Below are positions 43,362 through 53,000 of a stretch of DNA of 64,000 nt, one piece after another. The DNA comes from Mesorhizobium sp. GTDB lineage: Bacteria; Pseudomonadota; Alphaproteobacteria; Rhizobiales; Rhizobiaceae. The DNA is taken from NCBI GenBank assembly GCA_004020645.1, contig SAQL01000022.1:61960-125959 (forward strand), read 5' to 3'. The notes beneath the pieces were generated by a model. That model saw only the letters and a list, made by a program, of their open reading frames with translations. It searched no databases and was not told where the DNA came from. Each line of letters starts with the position of its first letter. The first letter of the stretch is position 1. Both the position numbers and the translations under genes were made by a program.

Positions 43362-45578
43362 CTAGCCATCCGTCAGCTTCGGCCTTTTGCCGTGTGGACG
43401 CTTGGGCGGAGCGCCGGCAAAGCCTGGACCGACGCCCTGCGGCGCGTCTTCCGGCACGCCTTCATTGGCGGCATGCTCCTTGTCGAACTTGATCACCGGC
43501 TCCATTTTCGCCAGCACGTCGTCGGCAAGCCAGCACAGGCTCATGTGACCGTCGCCGAGATTCTTCACCGGCGGCACCTGCGTCTCGCAAAGATTGTCCG
43601 GCACCAGCTTCTTGTAGCCGCAGCGCGTCTGGAACGGACAGCCGGTTGGCGGGTTCATCGCCGACGGGATGTCGCCCTCCAGCACGATGTGCTTCTTGAT
43701 CACGCTGGTGTCGGCGATCGGGATCGCCGACAGCAGCGCCTCGGTATAGGGATGATAGGGCGGCGAAAAGATCTGGTCGGTCGTGCCCTGCTCGACGATA
43801 TAACCGAGATACATGACGACGACGCGGTCGGCGATGTAGCGCACCACCGACAGATCGTGGCTGATGAACAGCATCGTCGTCTTGTTCTTGCGCTGGATGT
43901 CCATCAGGAGTTCAGTCACCGCCGCCTGCACTGACACGTCGAGCGCCGAGACCGGCTCGTCGGCCACCACCACCTTGGCGTCGCCGGCAAAGGCCCGCGC
44001 CACGCCGATGCGCTGTTTCTGGCCGCCGGAAAGCTGGCGCGGCTTGCGGGTCTCGAACGCCCGCGGCAGCTTCACCAGGTCGAGAAGCTCCAGCATGCGC
44101 TGACGGCGATCGGCGACCGTGTTGCCGACATTGAACTTTTCCAGCGTGCGGATGATCTGCGAGCCGACCGTATGGCTGGGGTTGAGCGTGTCGAACGGAT
44201 TCTGGAACACCATCTGGATCGACGACACCGTCTCGACGCTGCGGTTCTCGACGCCGGTCGACTGGATTTGCTGGTTGCCGAGCGTCACGCTGCCGGAGCT
44301 TGCCGTCTCCAGTCCGAGCAGCACCTTGGCCAGCGTCGACTTTCCGCAACCGGACTCGCCAACGATGGCGACGGTCTCGGATTCGCGCGCCATGAAGGAG
44401 ATCGTCTCGTTGGCCTTGACGACGCGGCCCTCGCTCGAGCCGAACACCTCGCTGCCGCCGACCTTGTAGTACTTTTTGAGATCCTCGATCTTGAGCACCG
44501 GCGCGCCGGGCTCGACGCGCTCGTTGACCTTCTTGGCGCCGGGCGGCAGCGCTTCCCAGTCGATCTCGTTAAAGCGCACGCAGCGCGAAAAATGGCCTTC
44601 ATGGCCTTCGACCGCGATCATCGGGATTTCGGCGGCGTTGCAGACGCCCTCGACGAAATGGTGGCAGCGGGGGCCGAAATTACAGCCCTTCGGCCGCTCG
44701 TGCGGCAGCGGCAATTGCCCCGGGATGGAGATCAGAGGCCGCGAATTCTTGTCGGCGCCGGGCAGCGGGATCGAGCGGAACAAACCTTGCGTGTAGGGAT
44801 GGCGCATCCGGTCGAAGACGTCCTTGATCTTGCCGGTCTCCACCGCTTCGCCCGAATACATCACCGTGATGCGGTCGCAGGTTTCCAGGATCAGGCCGAG
44901 ATTGTGCGACACGAAGATCATCGAGGTGCCGAACTTCTCGCCGAGCCCCTTGACCAAGTCGACGATGCCGGCTTCCACCGTCACGTCGAGCGCTGTCGTC
45001 GGCTCGTCGAGCAGGAGCAGCGCCGGCTTCGACAGCAGCGCCATGGCTATGACGATACGCTGTTGCTGGCCACCGGAAAGCTGGTGCGGAAAGGAGCGCA
45101 TCATGCGCTCCGGATCGGGCAACCTGACCGAGCGCACCATTTCCAGCGCGCGTCTGTAAGCCTCTTCCTTCGACACCTTGTCGTGGATCAGCGGCACTTC
45201 CATCAGTTGCTGGCCGACCTTCATCGCCGGGTTCAGGCTGGCCATCGGCTCCTGGTAGATCATCGCGATCTTGTTGCCGCGGATGGCGCGCAGTTCCTCG
45301 TCGGAGAGCTCGCCCATATCCTTGCCCTGAAACTTTATCCGGCCGCCGACGATCTTTCCGATGTTGGAGAGGTCGCGCATGATGCCGAGCGACACGGTCG
45401 ACTTGCCGCAGCCGGATTCGCCGACGATGCCCATGGCTTCGCCAGGCATGACCGTGCAGGAGAAGTCCATGACTGCCGGTATCTCACCCTTGCGGGTGAA
45501 GAAGGAGATCGACAGGTTCTCGATCTCGATGATCGGCCCATTGGTCGGCTTGGCGGGATTTCGAACTGCCTCATTCAT
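43362..45578 (-). CDS. Peptide/opine-type ABC importer ATPase, fused DppD-DppF
   Basis: The 738-residue protein contains two complete Opp/Dpp-type ATPases. The first has Walker A GESGCGKST, signature LSGGQQQRIVIAMAL and Walker B LLLLDEPTTALD. The second has GESGCGKST, LSGGQKQRIGVARAF and VVADEPVSALD. Both are followed by oligo_HPY cysteine-containing tails (CNFGPRCHHFVEGVC, CPFQTRCGYKKLVPDNLC). The two subunits are usually separate proteins. AAGGATTGGAG supports the start at 45578. It is the last gene of the operon. Confidence 0.95.
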   Translation of the reverse strand: MNEAVRNPAKPTNGPIIEIENLSISFFTRKGEIPAVMDFSCTVMPGEAMGIVGESGCGKSTVSLGIMRDLSNIGKIVGGRIKFQGKDMGELSDEELRAIRGNKIAMIYQEPMASLNPAMKVGQQLMEVPLIHDKVSKEEAYRRALEMVRSVRLPDPERMMRSFPHQLSGGQQQRIVIAMALLSKPALLLLDEPTTALDVTVEAGIVDLVKGLGEKFGTSMIFVSHNLGLILETCDRITVMYSGEAVETGKIKDVFDRMRHPYTQGLFRSIPLPGADKNSRPLISIPGQLPLPHERPKGCNFGPRCHHFVEGVCNAAEIPMIAVEGHEGHFSRCVRFNEIDWEALPPGAKKVNERVEPGAPVLKIEDLKKYYKVGGSEVFGSSEGRVVKANETISFMARESETVAIVGESGCGKSTLAKVLLGLETASSGSVTLGNQQIQSTGVENRSVETVSSIQMVFQNPFDTLNPSHTVGSQIIRTLEKFNVGNTVADRRQRMLELLDLVKLPRAFETRKPRQLSGGQKQRIGVARAFAGDAKVVVADEPVSALDVSVQAAVTELLMDIQRKNKTTMLFISHDLSVVRYIADRVVVMYLGYIVEQGTTDQIFSPPYHPYTEALLSAIPIADTSVIKKHIVLEGDIPSAMNPPTGCPFQTRCGYKKLVPDNLCETQVPPVKNLGDGHMSLCWLADDVLAKMEPVIKFDKEHAANEGVPEDAPQGVGPGFAGAPPKRPHGKRPKLTDG

Positions 45579-45629
45579 GGGTCGCTCCAATCCTTGTTCT
45601 TTCAAGCATATCGGGTCGAGAACCCTCCA

Positions 45630-46787
45630 TCAATCTTTCATCGATTGTTCACGCAACGAGTCGGCCAGCAGGTTAAGGCCCAGCACGAACGACATCAGCG
45701 CGATCGTCGGCGGTAGCGCCGGATGGATGAAGGAGCGCAGCAGCCGGCTGGCATCCTTGATCGCAGTGCCCCAGTCCGGGCTCTCGGGCGCCAGCCCCAG
45801 GCCGAAATAGCCGAGCGTGCCGAGCAGGATCGTGGTGTAGCCGATACGCAGGCAGGCATCGACGATCAGCGGCCCGCGTGCATTGGGAAGGATCTCCCAC
45901 AGCATGATGTACCAGGGCGATTCACCGCGCGTCTGCGCCGCCGCCACATAGTCGCGCGTTTTGATGTCCATGACCAGACCACGCACGATGCGGAACACGC
46001 CAGGGCTGGAGGCAAACACCACCGCCACGAAGATGTTGAGCTGGTTGGGATCGATATGGATGATCCTGAACGGGTCAGCGTCGAAGACCAGGCCGGCGTA
46101 GACCCAGCCGCCAATGATCAGCGTCAGCCCCAGGAGGATGTAGAGTCGGTCAGGCCGCTTCTTGTAGCGCGTCCAGAACAGCACGCTGAAGAAGACGATC
46201 GGGAACAGGAAGAACAGGCCGGCCATCGCATAGGGAATCGGCGTCTCCATGATGCCTGGCGTCACCAGGAGGTAGAACAGGAGGATCACCGGGAAGGCGA
46301 GCACCAGATTGGCGAGGAAGGACAGCACCGTATCGATCCTGCCGCCATAATAGCCGGCCGGCAGGCCAAGCGTGATGCCGACCATGAGCGCGAAACCGGT
46401 CGCCGCCGGCGCGATGATCAGCACGATCTGGCTGCCATAGACCATCCGGCTGAACACGTCGCGGGCAAGCTTGTCGCCGCCGAACAGGTAGACAAGTCCC
46501 GATTGCGGCTCGACCGCGCCAGGCAGCGCGTCCTTCATGATCGGGATCTGGACAAGCGGATTGAAGGGCGAGATGGTTGACGCGAAGATCGCCGTGAACA
46601 GCCAGAACAGGCAGATGCCGACGCCGACGATGCCGACGCTGCTGTCGAAGAGCTGGCCGTAGAGGCCAAGCCTCTTCTTGTAGGCGAAGCTCGCCCCCAT
46701 CACCACGACGAGGGCGATCCAGACCGGCCAGAAACGCGCGAGCACGCCAAGCACCACATCGAAGGCGCCGATATATTCAAGCTGCAT
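45630..46787 (-). CDS. ABC importer permease, DppC/OppC type, long form
   Basis: This 385-residue inner-membrane protein has a DppC core in two parts: GGDKLARDVFSRMVYGSQIV and the RIVRGLVMDIKTRDYVAAAQ EAA-type loop. An insertion of about 80 residues with two extra hydrophobic helices (residues 190-245) interrupts the permease domain, making it longer than the usual 290-300. It lies between the DppB-type permease (12 bp gap) and the fused ATPase. Confidence 0.92.
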   Translation of the reverse strand: MQLEYIGAFDVVLGVLARFWPVWIALVVVMGASFAYKKRLGLYGQLFDSSVGIVGVGICLFWLFTAIFASTISPFNPLVQIPIMKDALPGAVEPQSGLVYLFGGDKLARDVFSRMVYGSQIVLIIAPAATGFALMVGITLGLPAGYYGGRIDTVLSFLANLVLAFPVILLFYLLVTPGIMETPIPYAMAGLFFLFPIVFFSVLFWTRYKKRPDRLYILLGLTLIIGGWVYAGLVFDADPFRIIHIDPNQLNIFVAVVFASSPGVFRIVRGLVMDIKTRDYVAAAQTRGESPWYIMLWEILPNARGPLIVDACLRIGYTTILLGTLGYFGLGLAPESPDWGTAIKDASRLLRSFIHPALPPTIALMSFVLGLNLLADSLREQSMKD

Positions 46788-46799
46788 CCGCCCGATCCC

Positions 46800-47834
46800 C
46801 TATTGAACTCTGATACGCGGATTGAGAAACGCGTAACCGACATCGGAAATGAGCTGCGTGATCAGCACGATGAACACCGAGACCAGGGAGCAGCCGAGCA
46901 AAAGATCGATGTCGTTGTTGCCGGCCGCCTCGACCAGCGTGTAGCCAAATCCCTGGTAGCGGAACATCACCTCGACGATGACGACGCCGGTGAGCAGCCA
47001 GGGAAATTGCAGCATGATGACAGTGAACGGCGCGATTAGCGCGTTGCGCAGCGCATGCTTGACCACGACGCTGCCGAAGGAGAGGCCCTTCAACCGCGCG
47101 GTGCGGATATATTGCTGCGTCATCACCTCGACCATCGAGGCGCGGGTCATGCGGGCGATATAGCCGATGCCGTAGATCGCCAGCGTCATGACAGGCAACG
47201 TGAAATTGTAGAAGGTGATGCCCCGGCTGGCCGAAGCCGCCGAACCGTTCAGCAGGCCGAGCCACGAGGCGAAAATGACGGTGAAAATGACGCCCGACAC
47301 ATATTCGGGCGTCGCCGTCGAGGCGATCGAGGCGACGGACAACGTCCGGTCGGTTCGCGAGCCCTCGCGCATGCCGGCGAGGATGCCGATCAGAAGCGAG
47401 ATCGGCACCATCACCACAAGCACCCAGAACATCAGTATGCCGGTGGCGCCGAGCGCCGGGAAAAGCTTCGACGCGACCGTCGTCTTGAACTTGGTCGAGC
47501 AGCCGAAGTCACCCTGCAGCACGCCGGAGAACGTCGGCTCGACAGGATCGTTGCAGAAGGAAAAACGTCGCGCGGGTTTGCCCGTTGCCGGGTCTGTGAC
47601 CGGCTGTTTGGGCACGATACCCAGCCATTGGCCGTAGCGGGAGAAGAAATTCTGGCGGTAGCCATGGTTGACCAGCCAGCTTTCGAGCTGCTCGGCCGAG
47701 GTGTGCATTTCGGTCTGGCTGATCGCCAGTTTTTTCAGGTTGGGGTCGAGATTGATCAGGAAGAAGACGACCAACGTCAGGCACAGCATCGTCAATGCCA
47801 TGGTGCCGAGGCGTCGAAGGATGAAGGAAAGCAT
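46800..47834 (-). CDS. ABC importer permease, DppB/OppB type
   Basis: This 344-residue permease starts MLSFILRRLGTMALTMLCLT, the standard DppB N terminus. A periplasmic region of about 100 residues (ISQTEMHTSAEQLESWLVNH and following) precedes the core. The EAA loop is YIRTARLKGLSFGSVVVKHA, and the ending is FLNPRIRVQ. It is the second gene of the importer operon, after the substrate-binding protein and an intercistronic hairpin. Confidence 0.94.
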   Translation of the reverse strand: MLSFILRRLGTMALTMLCLTLVVFFLINLDPNLKKLAISQTEMHTSAEQLESWLVNHGYRQNFFSRYGQWLGIVPKQPVTDPATGKPARRFSFCNDPVEPTFSGVLQGDFGCSTKFKTTVASKLFPALGATGILMFWVLVVMVPISLLIGILAGMREGSRTDRTLSVASIASTATPEYVSGVIFTVIFASWLGLLNGSAASASRGITFYNFTLPVMTLAIYGIGYIARMTRASMVEVMTQQYIRTARLKGLSFGSVVVKHALRNALIAPFTVIMLQFPWLLTGVVIVEVMFRYQGFGYTLVEAAGNNDIDLLLGCSLVSVFIVLITQLISDVGYAFLNPRIRVQ

Positions 47835-47955
47835 GGCGGCCCCCTGCCGATTGGGTTGGGGTCAGGTGCAGTCAACCCTTGATTTGTCGCACGAGCCAGC
47901 CTGAAATGTCAGCCACCTTTTGCGCTGACCCACATTTGCGGATCATGTTCGAACA

Positions 47956-47982
47956 GGAGGGAGGGAAGAACGCCCTCCCTCC
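47956..47982 (-). promoter_or_regulatory. Strong intercistronic hairpin after the substrate-binding-protein gene
   Basis: GGAGGGAGGG and CCCTCCCTCC form a perfect 10-bp stem around a 7-base loop, 18 bp downstream of the binding-protein stop. It has no U tract in either direction. Such hairpins between binding-protein and permease genes usually protect the upstream mRNA and lower downstream expression. Confidence 0.6.
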
Positions 47983-47999
47983 CGGTTGGCTTCGATCGA

Positions 48000-49652
48000 T
48001 CAGGCCTCGTCGAGCCAGACCTTGCCGTAGTCGCGCTCGAAGGTCGGGTGCATGGCGTAGTTCTTAACGGCAGCCACCGAGTGACTGTAGAGCTTGCGCC
48101 AGTAGGGCTGGATGATGATGCCGGAATCCTGCAGGATCTGCTCGATGTCCTTCATCATCTCCTTGCGCTTGGCGGCATCGGCAACCGAAAGCGCGGCGTT
48201 GAGCTTGGCATCCCATTCGGGATTCGACCAGGCGGTTTCGTTCCAGGCTTCTCCGGTGCGGTAGCCGATCGCCAGAACCTGGACGCCGAGCGGCCGCATG
48301 TTCCAGTTGGTCATCGACAGCGGATACTTGGTCCAGTCGTTCCAGAACGTCGAACCCGGGAGCACCGTGCGCTTCACCTTGATGCCGGCGTCGCGCATCT
48401 GCGCGGCGATCGCATCGCCGGTATTCTTGTGCCAGTCTTCGTCGACCGTGATCAGTTCGTGCTCGAAATCGGCCTGGCCGGCTTCCTCGATCAGCGCCTT
48501 CGCCTTGGCCGGATCGCGGGCAATCTTCGGCAGCTCGTAATATTCCGGATGGATCGGGGAGACATGGTGGTTTTCGGCGACGGTGCCGGCATTGCCACCG
48601 CCCAGCTGGAGCACGACAGCGTTGTCGACCGCGAGCTGCAGCGCATTGCGAACCTTCTGGTCGTCATAAGGCTTGTTGGTCACGTTGGTGCGGCAGACGA
48701 TGGTCGCTGCGGTGACCACCTCGTACTTGACCAGGTCGACACCGTCGAGGATCGACACATAATCGGCCGACGTCTCGAAATTTGTATGGACCTCTCCGGA
48801 TTCGAAGGCGCTGACCGTGGCTGCGGGATCAGTGCCGTAGTCGATGAACTCGATGCCATCGAGAAAGACCTCGCCGTCCCACCACTTGTTGTCTTCGCGG
48901 CGCTTGTAGACGACTTTCTGGCCGACATCGTAGGAGACGAGCTCGAACGGGCCGGTGCCGATCGGGCAGGCTTTGAAATCGCCGCCCTTTTCGTCGAAGG
49001 TCTTGTGGACGACGAGACCGGGATAGTCGCACACGTTGGGGATGAGCGCGATATCCGGCGTGCTGAGCTTCAGCTTCACCGTCATATCGTCGACCTTGGT
49101 GACTGCGCTCTCATCCAGCTTGTCGTCCTTGACCAGCGAGCCGAGACGGCCGGGCATTGAATTGCCTTCGGCCTTCTTGTCGGCCCAACGCTTGAAGTTG
49201 AAGATGACATCGTCCGCGGTGAACGGATCGCCGTTGTTCCAGGTGACGCCCTTGCGCACATGCAGCGTGTACTCGGTGGCATCGTCGTTGACGTCCCAGC
49301 TCTCGAGCAGATAGGGGCGGAACGTGTATTCGTTTGTGTACTTGACCAATGGCTCGAGTGCCTGGCGCTCGGCATTGGCGATTTCCGACCAGTCGGCCTT
49401 GCGCGGATCCTTCGCATCCTTGATCCACATAGCGACCTTCAGTATGCCGCCCTTCTTGCCCTGTACGTCCTGCGCTCTCGCCGGCGTCGGGTCGGCGAGG
49501 CCGAGCATACCATAGGCCATCGCCGTGGACGCGCCGAAGACGCTGGCCAAAGCGAGAAACTCGCGGCGATCGACACGTCCGGCCCTGGCTTCTTCGGCCA
49601 TTGCATGGATGTGATCCGGAACGCGATCGCCATTACTCTTGTAGATTGTCAT
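48000..49652 (-). CDS. ABC importer substrate-binding protein, DppA/SBP_bac_5 family
   Basis: This 550-residue protein has a Tat-like signal (DRREFLALASVFGASTAMAY, preceded by a charged region of about 30 residues). The mature SBP_bac_5 domain shows YTLHVRKGVTWNNGDPFTAD and CPIGTGPFELVSYDVGQKVV, typical of oligopeptide/opine/nickel binding proteins. ATG at 49652 follows GGGAG. It leads the operon of binding protein, two permeases and fused ATPase. No ligand can be assigned. The leaderless-looking N terminus of about 30 residues before the twin arginine is unusual. Confidence 0.93.
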   Translation of the reverse strand: MTIYKSNGDRVPDHIHAMAEEARAGRVDRREFLALASVFGASTAMAYGMLGLADPTPARAQDVQGKKGGILKVAMWIKDAKDPRKADWSEIANAERQALEPLVKYTNEYTFRPYLLESWDVNDDATEYTLHVRKGVTWNNGDPFTADDVIFNFKRWADKKAEGNSMPGRLGSLVKDDKLDESAVTKVDDMTVKLKLSTPDIALIPNVCDYPGLVVHKTFDEKGGDFKACPIGTGPFELVSYDVGQKVVYKRREDNKWWDGEVFLDGIEFIDYGTDPAATVSAFESGEVHTNFETSADYVSILDGVDLVKYEVVTAATIVCRTNVTNKPYDDQKVRNALQLAVDNAVVLQLGGGNAGTVAENHHVSPIHPEYYELPKIARDPAKAKALIEEAGQADFEHELITVDEDWHKNTGDAIAAQMRDAGIKVKRTVLPGSTFWNDWTKYPLSMTNWNMRPLGVQVLAIGYRTGEAWNETAWSNPEWDAKLNAALSVADAAKRKEMMKDIEQILQDSGIIIQPYWRKLYSHSVAAVKNYAMHPTFERDYGKVWLDEA

Positions 49653-50050
49653 CACGAACTCCCATTGTTGGCTTTCTGCCTTTTACCATTCCGCATCCGG
49701 GCCATGATGTCAAAAACAGCACGGGTTGGGAACATGCCAAGGAATGTGCAACTTTGGAAGGGAAGCAGTTCGCGTGATAACGACAGTCTTGGCGCAAAAT
49801 TGCTATTGCGCGGCAGATTTCGTTCGAATCCCCGGCATCGATTAACCTGAGACATTCACGACAGCGCCGCGCGTACCGGTGGGTGCAAAGGACGCTGTAG
49901 CACTTTGATTTCGCGCATGATCCCTAACTGAAAATCGGTTCCGATTTTCGGCGTCATGCGCGAAACTTTGCACAGCGCCAGCCGATCCCGGACAGGGTGC
50001 CAGAAAGGCGACGACTGTCGGATTGCCAGACCGATTCGCGTCGGCCGGCT
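49653..50050. repeat. Intergenic region with a palindromic repeat
   Basis: Apart from promoter space for the importer operon, the recognisable structure is at 49910-49964. There TTCGCGCATGA and TCATGCGCGAA are perfect inverted arms, with an inner hairpin AAAATCGG/CCGATTTT. It is a dispersed extragenic palindrome related to 2021-2046. No gene is supported in the interval. Confidence 0.8.
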
Positions 50051-53000
50051 TCAGTACTCGCGCTCGTAGAAGACGCCGCCCTTGGCTTCGCCGGCGTCGG
50101 TGGCCTCACCGCGCAATTTGACGCCGCGCCCGACGTCGAGATCGATTGCCGCCTTGCCCGAACCCGGCTTGTCGCCCTTCTGGATCGTCACATAGGTGCG
50201 GTCGTTGAGATATTTGCCCGCCGAGACCGCGGTGCCGCCCTCCTCGTCGGTGATGACGTCGAGATCGTCGACGCCGATCGCGCTGCGCAGGTTCTGGAGC
50301 AGCGAAGTCGAGCCGCCGATACCGGCCAGCTGCGCGGCGGCTTCGGCAAGCTGGGCGATCTGCAGCGGCGAAAGGTTCGACATCGAGCGGCCGAAAATCA
50401 GTTGCGCCAGAACCTCGTCTTCCGGCAGCGCCGGCACCGACGAGAAGTTGAATTTCGGATTGGTCGCCTCGCCCGATACCACGATGGTGACGGTGGCGCT
50501 GCTTGTCGTCGATGTCGCCGTGAGGTTGAGATAAGGCACCAGCGAGCCTGAAAAGCCGACCGTGCCTTCGGTGAAGGTCAGCCGCTTGGCGAGGATCGTC
50601 AGCCGCCCGCGCTGCAAGTCAAAGGTGCCGACTGCTTGCGGCGACGATGCCGGGCCGGTCAGCCGCAGCGAACCGCCAAGCTCGGCATCGACACCCCTGC
50701 CCTGGATGAAAATCTGGCTCGGCGCGTTGACCGTGACATCGAGATTGAGGCCGCCACCGCCGCTGCCGCTCGCAGTCGCCGGGCGCAACGCCTTGTCCTG
50801 CGCGCGCACGGCGGCCGGTGCGTTCTTGTGCCTGACGTCGAGCGCCTCCAGCGACGCCGGCAGTTTGTTGGGAACGGTAATGACGGTCTTGGCCAGGTTG
50901 ATCGTTCCCGAAATCACCGGCCCCGAAGCAAGCGGCCCCTTGATGGTCAGGTCGCCGCCAAGATTGGCGGTGACCACCCTGCCGTCGGTATAGCGGCCGT
51001 CGACGAGCTTGACCGACAGGTCGGCCGGAAAACCTTGCGCCGGATTGATGCCGACCGTGCCGCTGGCCGACAGGCTGCCGCGCGTCGACAAATTGCCGGT
51101 CAGGCGGTTGATCCTGGCGACGCCGCCGCCGATCGCGACATCGGCGGTGATATCGTTGATCGCAAGTCCCGAGCGTGCATCGATCAGGCGGGCACCCGAC
51201 GTGCGGACCGTGCCTGTGATCACCGGCGACGTCGCCGGGCCGCGCACCTTCAAATCGACGTCGGCCGTGCCGCTCAACGACAGGCCTTGCGCGGCGAGTG
51301 TCCGGGTGAGGAAGGCGAACGGCACCTTGCCGGAAAAGTCGAGATCAAGGGTGGGTGTGCCTGAAGTCGCCACCGTGCCGCCGCCCTTGAGGCCTAGACC
51401 GGCGGCGTCGCTCATATTGGCGTCGAAGGCCAGTCTGTTGCCTGAATACGTACCGGAGGACGAAACACTCATGCCGCCGAAACCGGCGCCGCGGGTCTGC
51501 GACGTCTGGACGCCTGCGGCGTCGATCTTGAAGGCGACGGCCGGATTGGCCGGCGCGCCCGTCACCTTCACCGTGCCCGAGATCGAGCCGGCGGCATCGA
51601 GGCCCGGCGAGAAACTGTTGGCGAGCGACATCGGCACCCGCGCCAGCGTCGCGTTGAGATTGAGCGCCTCCCCGACCTTGCCCGAAACCGTCGCGGTGCC
51701 GCCGCCGAGGTTGAGCGCGAGCCGATCCAGGCTGGTGGTGCCGTTGGCGATGGTGATGGTCGAGGCCTGCGCGATCGCCGCTTTGATGCCGCGCATGGTC
51801 GCCTGACCGGAGGTGAGCTCGACCGTCGTCGTGCCGTTGGCGATCCTGACGCGGCCGGCGGCCTTGGCCGGAATGTCCTTGACGTTGGCGCCGCCGGAAA
51901 AGCCTGTCCAGTCGCCGTCACGCTTGAGATCGACATCGATGCCGCGAATGACGGTGCCGCCGGAGGTGACGCTGTCGGCACGGATTTTTCCGGAGATCAC
52001 CGGTGCCGCGAGATAGTTGGCAATCGATGCATCGATGGTGACCGTCTTTGCCGAAAGATCGCCGCGCGAAACTGAATCTGTGGTCGCCTTGATGGCGACA
52101 TCAGGCGCATTGCCGGTCTTCGAGAAGGCGATCGTGCCACGCACGTCGCCGTTAGCTTTTTCCAGCGCCAGGGCTGCGAGCGGACTGATATCGGGTAGAT
52201 CCAGCGCCACAGTGCCGAGCGGCAGGAATCTATCGTCGAGAGCAAGGTCGCCCGAAACTTTGTTGTCGCCCAGCGACAGGCTTAGTCCGTTTATGGACCG
52301 CTTTCCCTGCCGCGTTACCAGCGACGCCTTGAAATCGAGTGGCTCGTCATTGAAGGATCCGGTTAGCGAGATATCGGCCGCCGGACTGGCGATGTCGCCC
52401 TTCCCCGTCGCGGTGAGCTTTAGCCCGGTGATTTCTCGCGCCGCCACCGAAAGCCGGTCGCTGTCGACCGTCAGCGACAGGTCCGGCGCTGTACCAGCGC
52501 CCTGCGCGTTCAGCGCGAACGTTATGGCGCCCTTGGCATCCCCGGACAGAAGCGAGATGTCGGCCAGCGCGCCCTTGACGTCGGCGCTGACCTTGTTGTC
52601 GGCGAGGCTGGCCTGCCCGTCGGCGCTGAATGCACCTGATACCAGCCTGATGGCGTTGGCGATAACATTGCCGTTGGCGTCGCGCTTCAGTGCCGCGCTG
52701 AGCTGCGTCCGCTCGGCGAGCACGCCGCGCACCGCCGCCGGCAGTGCCGCGGAAGCCGCAACCGCCCTGAGGTTGAGATCGATGGCGCCATCGGCCAGGG
52801 AGACCCTTCCATTAAAGCCGCTGTCCAGTACCTCGCTCGTCACCGAGCCGCTGTCGATGACGATGGTATCGGTAGCGAGATCGCCGGCGACCTTGGCAGT
52901 GATCTTTCCGGCGAGCAGCGGCGCGATGGTTGGATTGTCCAGGCCGATCTTGTCCGCCGTCACCGTGCCGGAGATCGGCCCTGTCCGACCCTTCAGATCG

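Noticed and set aside
47956..47982. Rho-independent terminator after the substrate-binding-protein gene
   Set aside because: The stem is strong but has no U tract in either direction, so I call it an intercistronic hairpin.
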